The notes below the pieces were generated by a model. That model was not told the origin of the DNA. It did not search any database and saw only the letters and a program-made list of their open reading frames with translations. This document shows, in pieces, positions 6,858 to 13,070 of a stretch of DNA of 13,904 bases. The position numbers were made by a program, and so were the translations under genes. Positions within the stretch are counted from its first letter, which is position 1, and every line of letters begins with the position of its first letter. The stretch covers positions 1 through 13,904 of the forward strand of contig JAKAOE010000003.1 in assembly GCA_021823305.1 (NCBI GenBank), given 5' to 3'. This DNA comes from Acidobacteriota bacterium. Lineage in GTDB: Bacteria > Acidobacteriota > Terriglobia > Terriglobales > SCQP01.

Positions 6858-8189
6858 TCAGGGAGCGGGGCGGGCGGGAGCGGCCAAATCGGCGCGGGGG
6901 CGGCAGAAGGGCAAAAGGGCGTAGGTGAGGAAGACGATAACGGCGGCGAGGGCGAGGATGTCGCTGGGCGAGAGGACGATGATCGCGAGCGCGAAGAGCA
7001 GGCCGGCGAAGGCGATGGCACGGGTGCGGCGCGGCGCCGGCAGGCCCTGGGGCTGCGGGCGCGACGGGTCGGCGAACTGCCAGAGCGAGAGCGCGGCGAA
7101 GACGTAGAGCAACAGCGAGAGGATGACGGAAACCGAGACCAGCTTGCCGAACTGTTCCCCCAGCGTGGGCGAGACGCTGGCGAAGACGCCAAGCGACATC
7201 AGCGCCGCCACGATGATGTAGTTCCACACCGGCGCGCCGCGGCGGCCGGCGCGGGCGAAGAGCGCGGGAAACAGGCCATGCTCGGCGCCCGACTGGCCGG
7301 TTTCGGCGGTGATGAGCAGCCATCCGCCGAGCGAGCCGACGGTCTTGACGCAGGCGGTGACGGCGACCAGGACGGCGGCGGCGGGGCCGAGCAGAAGGCC
7401 GGCGGCGTCGGCGAAGGGCGCGGTGGAGCGCGCCAGCGCGGGCGCCGGGATCAGCCCCATGACGACGCCGCAGGCCGAGAGCGAGACGACCGCGGCGATG
7501 AGGACGCCATACCAGGTGGCGCGGGCGACGTTGCGCTCGGGGTTCTCCACCACGGCGGTGGCGATCGAGGCGCTCTCGATGCCGAGGAAGGCCCAGAACA
7601 TCAGCACCAGCGACTGCGGGAAGGCGCGCCAGGCGGGCTGGCCCGAGACGTTCCAGGAGTGCAGAAAAACGTCGAGGCGGAAGCCGCGCCAGCCGGCGAC
7701 GATCACGACGGCGATGGGGACGAGCCCGACCAGCATGGCGGCGAACTCGAGTTTGCAGATCCAGCGCGGGCCGAGCAGGTTGGCGAAGGTGAGCAGCCAG
7801 ATAAGCGCGACCGAGGCCCAGGCGAGGGCGTAGGGCGAGGCCAGGGGCCGCACCAGGCTGGCGAGGTAGCCGATGGCGGCGAGCGCGAGGGCGATATCGC
7901 CGATCCAGCAGGACATCCAGTAGAGCGCGGTGGCCTGAAAGCCCATGGCGGGGCCGAGGGCGCGGGCGGCGTAGGCGCAGGCGCCGCCGCGCTCGGGCGC
8001 GTAGGCGCCGAGCAGCCCGAAGACGCGCGCCACCAGCAACGCGCCCGCGGCCGCGATCAGCCAGCCGACGGTGGTCATACTGCCGTAGGCGGCGAGCGAA
8101 GCGGGCAACAGGAACAATCCCGAGCCCACGATGTTGCCCGCCACCAGCATGGTGGCGAGGAACAGCCCGACCTTGCGCGGCTGGGGCAC
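6858..8189 (-). CDS. AdiC-like amino-acid/polyamine antiporter (APC superfamily)
   Basis: 443-aa inner-membrane transporter with about 12 helices, close in length to E. coli AdiC (445 aa, arginine/agmatine antiporter). Compared with AdiC from memory, motifs align with a constant offset of three residues: VGSG (21-24, helix-break substrate motif), LYWMSCW (89-95), WAFLGIESAS (199-208) and SLGGW (286-290). Thus AdiC Ser26, Tyr93, Trp202, Glu208 and Trp293 correspond to S23, Y90, W199, E205 and W290. Two notable changes are C71 at the AdiC Tyr74 position and D98 at the Asn101 position. GTG 8189 is chosen because the protein then starts 3 residues short of AdiC, just before RKVGL. The next in-frame Met would cut into helix 1. 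The open frame reaching 8648 is antisense to the neighbouring flavoprotein. No decarboxylase gene is nearby, so the substrate is uncertain. No ribosome-binding site is seen. Confidence 0.85.
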   Translation of the reverse strand: MPQPRKVGLFLATMLVAGNIVGSGLFLLPASLAAYGSMTTVGWLIAAAGALLVARVFGLLGAYAPERGGACAYAARALGPAMGFQATALYWMSCWIGDIALALAAIGYLASLVRPLASPYALAWASVALIWLLTFANLLGPRWICKLEFAAMLVGLVPIAVVIVAGWRGFRLDVFLHSWNVSGQPAWRAFPQSLVLMFWAFLGIESASIATAVVENPERNVARATWYGVLIAAVVSLSACGVVMGLIPAPALARSTAPFADAAGLLLGPAAAVLVAVTACVKTVGSLGGWLLITAETGQSGAEHGLFPALFARAGRRGAPVWNYIIVAALMSLGVFASVSPTLGEQFGKLVSVSVILSLLLYVFAALSLWQFADPSRPQPQGLPAPRRTRAIAFAGLLFALAIIVLSPSDILALAAVIVFLTYALLPFCRPRADLAAPARPAP

Positions 8190-8196
8190 CTGCTGA

Positions 8197-8206
8197 AGCG
8201 TACACT
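8197..8206. promoter_or_regulatory. Shared divergent promoter core between antiporter and flavoprotein genes
   Basis: Only 26 bp (8190-8215) separate the two divergent start codons. The near-palindrome AGCGTACACT (8197-8206) reads TACACT on the plus strand (8201-8206, 9 nt before ATG 8216) and TACGCT on the minus strand (8202-8197, 7 nt before GTG 8189). Both fit a -10 hexamer for leaderless transcripts, and they overlap by two bases. Neither gene has a Shine-Dalgarno sequence. Motif-based inference. Confidence 0.4.
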
Positions 8207-8215
8207 GGGCGCGAG

Positions 8216-9814
8216 ATGGCAAAGCAGGATTGCGACGCGCTGATTTTGGGCGGCGGGCATAACGGGCTGGTGTGCGCCGGCTACCTGGCCAAGGCCGGGC
8301 TGAAGGTGACGGTCCTGGAGCGGCGGGGCGTGGTGGGCGGCTGCGTGGTGACGGAGGAGTTCTACCCCGGCTTCTGCAACTCGCGCGCGGCGTACACGGT
8401 GTCGCTGCTGAACCCGAAGGTGATCCGTGAGCTGGAGCTCGAACGGCACGGACTGCGGATCGTCGAGCGCCGGGTGCAGAACTTCCTGCCCTCGGAGAAC
8501 GGCGGCTACCTGCTGATGGGCGGGGGACGGACGGCGCGGGAGGTGGCGAAGTTCTCGGCGCGGGATGCTGAACGGTTGGAGGCCTACGGGCGGCAGTTGG
8601 AGGTGTTCGCCGAGCTGCTGCGGGGGCTGGTGCTGGAAACTCCGCCAAACGTCGTAGAAGGCGGTTTGCTGCGGGCGCTGCCCGAGCTGCTGCGGGCAGC
8701 GCGGCTGGGGCGGCGGGTGAAAGGGCTGGGGTTGGCGCAGGAGCGGGAGCTGCTGAAGCTGTTCGCCGCCTCGGCAGGTGACTATCTTGATTCCTGGTTT
8801 GAAAGTGACCCGATTAAGGCGGTTTTTGGCTTCGACAGCGTGGTTGGGAACTACGCCAGCCCGTATTCGGCCGGATCTGCGTATGTGCTGCTGCACCACG
8901 TGTTCGGAGAAGTAAACGGGAAGAAGGGCGTCTGGGGGCATGCGGTCGGCGGGATGGGGGCGATCACGCAGGCGATGGCGCGATCGGCGGCGGAGCGCCG
9001 CGCTCAGATTCGGCTGAACGCGGCGGTCAAGGAGGTGATCGTCGAGGGCGGGCGAGCGGCGGGGGTGGTTTTGACCTCGGGCGAGGTAGTGCGCGCGAGG
9101 ATGGTGGCCAGCAGCCTTAACCCAAAGCTTTTGTTCACCGAATTGGTGCCGACAGGGGCCGTGACAGAAGACTTTCACGCTCATATGGAGCAATGGCGCT
9201 GCGGTTCGGGGACGTTTCACGTCAATGTGGCGCTAGCGGAATTGCCAGACTTTACCTGCCTGCCGGGCAACGGCGATCATCACACCGCCGGAACCATCCT
9301 GGCACCTGACTTGGGGTACATGGAGCGGGCGTATTTCGACGCCCGGCAGTTCGGATGGTCGCGCGAGCCGATCATCGAGATGGTGATTCCGTCAACCCTG
9401 GACGACTCGCTGGCGCCGCTTGGGCGGCACGTGGCCAGCCTGTTCTGTCAACATGCGGCGCCGGTGCTGCCCGATGGTGCGGGCTGGGACGCGCACCGGG
9501 AAGAAGTAGCCGACCTGATGATCAAGACGGTGGGCCGGTATGCCCCCAACTTCCCGGGTGCGGTGCTGGGGCGGAAGATACTGAGCCCGCTCGACCTGGA
9601 GCGGACATTCGGGCTGACCGGCGGCGACATTTTCCATGGCACGCTGAGCCTGGACCAGATGTTCTCGGCGCGGCCGGCGCTAGGCTATGGCAACTACCGC
9701 ACGCCGCTGCGCGGACTCTACTTGTGCGGTTCCGGTGCGCATCCGGGCGGCGGGGTGACGGGTGCGCCGGGGCATAATGCGGCGCGGGAGATCCTGCGGG
9801 ATTTGCGGCGGTAG
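8216..9814 (+). CDS. FAD-dependent oxidoreductase, PYROXD2/phytoene-dehydrogenase-like
   Basis: 532-aa flavoprotein of the amine-oxidase/phytoene-desaturase superfamily. The N-terminal dinucleotide-binding fold is clear: LILGGGHNGLVCAGYL (9-24) with the GxGxxG loop, then VTVLERR with the ribose-binding Glu35 and VVGG (39-42). TEEFYPGF and the stretch after it follow the PYROXD2 pattern. The C-terminal FAD motif GLYLCGSGAHPGGG plus TGAPGHNAAREIL fills residues 500-527. Members oxidise or desaturate hydrophobic substrates, but the bacterial PYROXD2-like branch has no settled substrate, and no carotenoid synthesis gene is nearby. It should therefore not be named crtI. The ATG at 8216 is supported by the start of the FAD motif ten codons later. 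No ribosome-binding site precedes it. It is divergent from the antiporter and is followed after 37 bp by the AIM24 gene on the same strand. Confidence 0.88.
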   Translation: MAKQDCDALILGGGHNGLVCAGYLAKAGLKVTVLERRGVVGGCVVTEEFYPGFCNSRAAYTVSLLNPKVIRELELERHGLRIVERRVQNFLPSENGGYLLMGGGRTAREVAKFSARDAERLEAYGRQLEVFAELLRGLVLETPPNVVEGGLLRALPELLRAARLGRRVKGLGLAQERELLKLFAASAGDYLDSWFESDPIKAVFGFDSVVGNYASPYSAGSAYVLLHHVFGEVNGKKGVWGHAVGGMGAITQAMARSAAERRAQIRLNAAVKEVIVEGGRAAGVVLTSGEVVRARMVASSLNPKLLFTELVPTGAVTEDFHAHMEQWRCGSGTFHVNVALAELPDFTCLPGNGDHHTAGTILAPDLGYMERAYFDARQFGWSREPIIEMVIPSTLDDSLAPLGRHVASLFCQHAAPVLPDGAGWDAHREEVADLMIKTVGRYAPNFPGAVLGRKILSPLDLERTFGLTGGDIFHGTLSLDQMFSARPALGYGNYRTPLRGLYLCGSGAHPGGGVTGAPGHNAAREILRDLRR

Positions 9815-9836
9815 CATCCGCGCCGGGTTGCAGCCG

Positions 9837-9842
9837 TAGAAT
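9837..9842 (+). promoter_or_regulatory. Candidate -10 box of the AIM24-family gene (leaderless type)
   Basis: TAGAAT matches TATAAT at five of six bases and ends 9 nt before ATG 9852. The start codon would thus lie at or within a few bases of the transcription start. Only a weak GGAAG precedes the ATG, and no convincing -35 is visible. Confidence 0.4.
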
Positions 9843-9851
9843 CGGAAGATT

Positions 9852-10772
9852 ATGACCTGTCCGAAGTGCCAGCAGCCGGTCGGCGACGCCGACCGTTTTT
9901 GCGCCGCCTGCGGCGCGGCGTTGAACCGCGTAGCCGCGGCGGGTAACACCTCCTCCGGCCCGGCGCCAACCGGCGGAACGCTGGCGGGCGCGGCATACAA
10001 GGTCTCGGGCTACGAGATGCAGGCGGCGACGGTAACGCTGGCGGCCGGGCAGACGGTGATGGCGGAGCCGGGAGCGCTGCTCTACATGCGCGGCGAGGTG
10101 GAGATGAACACCGGCATGACAGGCGGGCTGATGTCGGGCTTCAAGCGGGCGCTGGCGGGAGATTCGTTCTTTCTGGCCGGCTTCACCGGCGGCGGCGGCG
10201 GGGGCGAAGCGGCGTTCTCGGCGCCTTATCCGGGGACGATCCATCCGCTGGCGGTAGGCGAACGGCAATGGCTGTGCCAGCGGCACTCGTTTTTGTGCTG
10301 CAGCCCGGGCGTGACGCTGTCGGTGGCGCTGTCGCAGAAGATCGGCTATGGCTTGTTCAGCGGCGAGGGGTTCATCCTACAGACGCTGAGCGGCAACGGC
10401 GACGCGCTGGTGCACGCCGGCGGGCACTTCATCCGCATGGAGCTGGGCGCGGGCGAACAAATCCGGGTGGACACGGGCAGCGTGGTGGCGTTCGACGGCG
10501 GCGTGGGCTACACCATCGAGTTCGTGAAGGGCTTCAAGAACATGCTGTTCGGCGGCGAGGGGATGTTCTTCATCGTGCTCACCGGGCCGGGCACGGTGAT
10601 TTTGCAGTCGCTGTCGTTCGACCGCCTGGTGAGCCGCATCGCGGCCACGGCGCAGAGCCAGGGCGGCGGCGTGGGCAGCACGGTGGGCACGGTGGCGGGC
10701 TTGGGCGCGCTGGGCGCGATGCTGGGCGGCATCATGGGCGGCGGGCAAGGCGGCGCGGGCGGAAGCTTCTGA
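9852..10772 (+). CDS. AIM24-family (TIGR00266) protein with N-terminal zinc ribbon
   Basis: 306-aa soluble protein in three parts. Residues 1-21 form a zinc ribbon, CPKC (3-6) and CAAC (17-20), with 10 residues between the pairs. A Ser/Pro/Gly linker (28-45) leads to an AIM24/DUF124 beta-sandwich (about 50-265). Recognisable family segments are MAEPGALLYMRGEVEMNTGM, LAGDSFFLAGF, GTIHPLAV, GGHFIRMELGAGE and FIVLTGPGTVILQSL. The tail (270-306) is extremely Gly-rich with a small hydrophobic core (LGALGAMLGGIMGGG), common in this family. The bacterial function is not established; the yeast namesake acts at the mitochondrial inner membrane. The start is set by the zinc-ribbon Met. It lies 37 bp after the flavoprotein gene but appears to have its own -10 box. 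A 110-bp inverted-repeat element begins 8 bp after its stop. Confidence 0.88.
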   Translation: MTCPKCQQPVGDADRFCAACGAALNRVAAAGNTSSGPAPTGGTLAGAAYKVSGYEMQAATVTLAAGQTVMAEPGALLYMRGEVEMNTGMTGGLMSGFKRALAGDSFFLAGFTGGGGGGEAAFSAPYPGTIHPLAVGERQWLCQRHSFLCCSPGVTLSVALSQKIGYGLFSGEGFILQTLSGNGDALVHAGGHFIRMELGAGEQIRVDTGSVVAFDGGVGYTIEFVKGFKNMLFGGEGMFFIVLTGPGTVILQSLSFDRLVSRIAATAQSQGGGVGSTVGTVAGLGALGAMLGGIMGGGQGGAGGSF

Positions 10773-10780
10773 GGGCCTAT

Positions 10781-10890
10781 TGAGTCTCGCGGAATATAGC
10801 GTCGTTTCGCCTCGTTTTTGATGCGGCTTTTCTTGGGGAAAAGCCGCACATGGCTCCGGCGCAGGCTGACACCGTAATCTGCGAGACTCA
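10781..10890. mobile_element. Candidate MITE-like element with 12-bp terminal inverted repeats
   Basis: TGAGTCTCGCGG (10781-10792) and CTGCGAGACTCA (10879-10890) are inverted copies with one mismatch; the outer ten bases are perfect. Between them is a second perfect inverted repeat, TGCGGCTTTTC (10822-10832) and GAAAAGCCGCA (10838-10848), with a 5-nt loop. The 110-bp unit has no coding capacity, and its right end supplies the last bases of the vapC gene, including its stop. No target-site duplication is visible. It may instead be a bidirectional structural boundary between the convergent genes. Confidence 0.45.
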
Positions 10891-11289
10891 GTGGGCCAGC
10901 CAGTTCTCCTGGCGTAGACCGGGCACGCGGCCAAACTCCGACTGGTTTGCGGTGACGACGGTGCAGCCAAGAACACGCGCTTGCGCGGCGATCAGCAGGT
11001 CGTTGGCTCCGATCGGCCGGCCATCCCGTTCGAGTTGCGATCGAATTTCGACGTAAGCGACATCGGCCGGCGCCTCCAGCGGGAGAACGTCCAACGCGGC
11101 TAGTACGGATTCGAGGCGGGCGGCGAGGCGGGGCAATCTTTTCTTGGCCGCACCGTAGCGCAATTCGGCGGCAACGATGATGCTGGTGCAAATGTTGGCT
11201 TCGCCGACGGCGGCGATGCGCTCGGCAACGCGACCCTGCGGGTGACGCACGAGGTCGGAGACGACGTTGGTGTCGAGCAGGTAACGCAT
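10888..11289 (-). CDS. vapC: VapC-type PIN-domain ribonuclease toxin
   Basis: 133-aa PIN-domain toxin of a type II toxin-antitoxin pair; VapC enzymes are Mg2+-dependent endoribonucleases that block translation by cutting tRNA or rRNA. The four acidic positions of the PIN active site are visible: D6 in LLDTNVV, E42 in AAELRYG, D97 in GANDLLIA and E118 in ANQSEF, so it looks catalytically intact. Length is typical (about 130 aa). ATG 11289 overlaps the antitoxin stop by one base (TGATG), the usual translational coupling. The 3' end, including the stop codon, coincides with the right terminal repeat of the 110-bp element. If that element inserted here, it may have reset the toxin C-terminus (ending ENWLAH). 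The tRNA or rRNA target cannot be predicted from sequence. Confidence 0.92.
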   Translation of the reverse strand: MRYLLDTNVVSDLVRHPQGRVAERIAAVGEANICTSIIVAAELRYGAAKKRLPRLAARLESVLAALDVLPLEAPADVAYVEIRSQLERDGRPIGANDLLIAAQARVLGCTVVTANQSEFGRVPGLRQENWLAH

Positions 11290-11525
11290 CAGAACTCGAC
11301 CGGCTCAGGAGGCAGATCGGGGATCGGGGGGAAGTCTTCCTCGATCGGCTCGAGCGTCGCCAGCAGCGCCAGCAGCGACCGGCGCGGATGCGGCTCAATG
11401 ATCAGGCGGTCTCCCTCCTTGCGCATGACGGCGTCTTCGCCCGGAAGTTCGAACTCGCGCGGGATCCGCACGGCTTGATTGCGGCCGTTCTTGAAAAGCT
11501 TGACGTGTCGCGCGGGCGACGCCAT
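11289..11525 (-). CDS. vapB: VapB-type antitoxin, AbrB/MazE DNA-binding fold
   Basis: 78-aa antitoxin with two parts. The N-terminal swapped-hairpin AbrB/MazE domain (about 5-45) shows VKLFKNGRNQAVRIPREFEL, the hallmark of VapB proteins, followed by a basic RLIIEPHPRR. The acidic, Pro-rich tail (LEPIEEDFPPIPDLPPEP) should wrap around the VapC active site to neutralise it. The start at 11525 (MASPARH) is preferred. It gives the normal VapB N-terminus and leaves the operator upstream, whereas ATGs at 11552 and 11540 lie inside the operator palindromes. There is no clear ribosome-binding site. The pair is expected to be autoregulated by the VapBC complex at 11535-11557. Confidence 0.9.
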   Translation of the reverse strand: MASPARHVKLFKNGRNQAVRIPREFELPGEDAVMRKEGDRLIIEPHPRRSLLALLATLEPIEEDFPPIPDLPPEPVEF

Positions 11526-11534
11526 GCCCCATTG

Positions 11535-11556
11535 TGGCATATGCCGTGGCATATGC

Positions 11557-11557
<1 letters not shown>
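11535..11557. promoter_or_regulatory. Twin-palindrome operator for vapBC autoregulation
   Basis: Two copies of TGGCATATGC(C/T) stand 12 bp apart (11535-11545 and 11547-11557). The core GGCATATGCC at 11536-11545 is a perfect 10-bp palindrome; the second copy differs only in its last base. The site ends 9 bp upstream of the vapB start, and its far end overlaps the last base of the aldo/keto reductase stop. Paired palindromes about one helical turn apart are what VapBC complexes bind in known systems. Confidence 0.75.
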
Positions 11558-12546
<989 letters not shown>

Positions 12547-12552
12547 GTGGTC

Positions 12553-12558
12553 AGGATA
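12553..12558 (-). promoter_or_regulatory. Candidate -10 box of the aldo/keto reductase gene (leaderless type)
   Basis: The minus strand reads TATCCT, then six bases, then the ATG at 12546. There is no Shine-Dalgarno sequence in the gap and no good -35. It matches the pattern seen before the flavoprotein and AIM24 genes. Confidence 0.35.
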
Positions 12559-12611
12559 GCGCGGTGGGAGGCGTGCGCCTTTGCTTGATTAGGCAGCTAT
12601 GGTGCCGGGGG

Positions 12612-12641
12612 TTGACACCGCAAGACCGGCGGGTATATGCT
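12612..12641 (+). promoter_or_regulatory. Sigma-70 promoter of the subtilase remnant
   Basis: A perfect -35 TTGACA (12612-12617) is followed after 16 nt by TATATG (12634-12639), or after 18 nt by TATGCT (12636-12641). It lies about 20 bp upstream of AGGAG (12652-12656) and the ATG at 12662. This is the best housekeeping promoter in the window, yet it serves a broken gene. Confidence 0.7.
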
Positions 12642-12661
12642 CGGCGGTGTTAGGAGATCCT

Positions 12662-12784
12662 ATGCGCACCTTCACTTTCTCACTCCTGACGCTCGGTCTT
12701 TTTACCCTTCCCATGGCTGGCTTCGCTGGGGCACCGGGCCGGCCGGCGTCGCCCCCCCAAGAACTCGTAACCTCAGCTCTATAA
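12662..12784 (+). pseudogene. Fragment: signal peptide of the subtilase
   Basis: A 40-codon frame beginning MRTFTFSLLTLGLFTLPMAG, a typical export signal with Ala-Gly-Ala after the hydrophobic core. It follows a good ribosome-binding site, AGGAG at 12652-12656, and ends at TAA 12782-12784. If a single base were removed between 12771 and 12782, it would read straight into the prodomain (CTC TAT AAC GGG CAC). A C7 run at 12752-12758 lies just upstream but cannot alone explain the shift, because the other frame has a stop at 12768-12770. Confidence 0.7.
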
Positions 12785-13070
12785 CGGGCACCGGGTAGTG
12801 GCCCACAGGGTTCTCGTTAAATTTTCCGCGGTTCCCACACAAGGCGACCTTTCGGCTGCTGCGAGCGCCGCGGGAGCGCCGCGCGCGGTCCAGATCGGGC
12901 GCGCGGGTTGGTACAAGCTGGACTCGCCGTCATTGGACGTGCCGGCTCTCATGACCAGGCTCGCCGCGCTGGGCGCCGTCGCGAAGGTCGAGCCTGACTA
13001 TGTCATGCACGTCGGCAACCCTCCTCTCGAACTCCGGCCGGCGAGGTCGGCCCGCTTGAGGACGAGATGA
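12771..13070 (+). pseudogene. Fragment: inhibitor-type prodomain of the subtilase
   Basis: This frame reads LYNGHRVVAHRVLVKF, then a compact domain ending VAKVEPDYVMHVGNPP. This is the pattern of fervidolysin-like N-terminal prodomains that chaperone and inhibit S8 proteases. It then degrades into LELRPARSARLRTR and a stop at 13068-13070, exactly where the catalytic domain should start. A GTG at 12798 could in theory start it alone, but without a signal peptide or ribosome-binding site. Confidence 0.65.

Noticed and set aside
6552..8243. 563-aa plus-strand open frame over the antiporter gene
   Set aside because: Translation is Gly/Glu/Asp/Arg-rich and repetitive, while the minus strand encodes a full AdiC-like transporter with aligned functional residues.
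8190..8648. N-terminal extension of the antiporter frame
   Set aside because: It is antisense to the FAD-binding region of the flavoprotein, is Pro/Arg-rich, and would add 153 residues before a transporter that already matches AdiC length.
8216..9814. Naming the flavoprotein crtI (phytoene desaturase)
   Set aside because: The sequence follows the PYROXD2-like branch and no carotenoid synthesis genes are present, so a specific carotenoid role is not supported.
10822..10848. Perfect 11-bp hairpin considered as a terminator for the AIM24 or vapC gene
   Set aside because: No T-run follows the stem on either strand, and the hairpin lies inside the larger inverted-repeat element.
12599..12661. 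Earlier ATG extending the subtilase signal frame
   Set aside because: It overlaps the TTGACA/TATATG promoter, and the ribosome-binding site and signal peptide both point to 12662.
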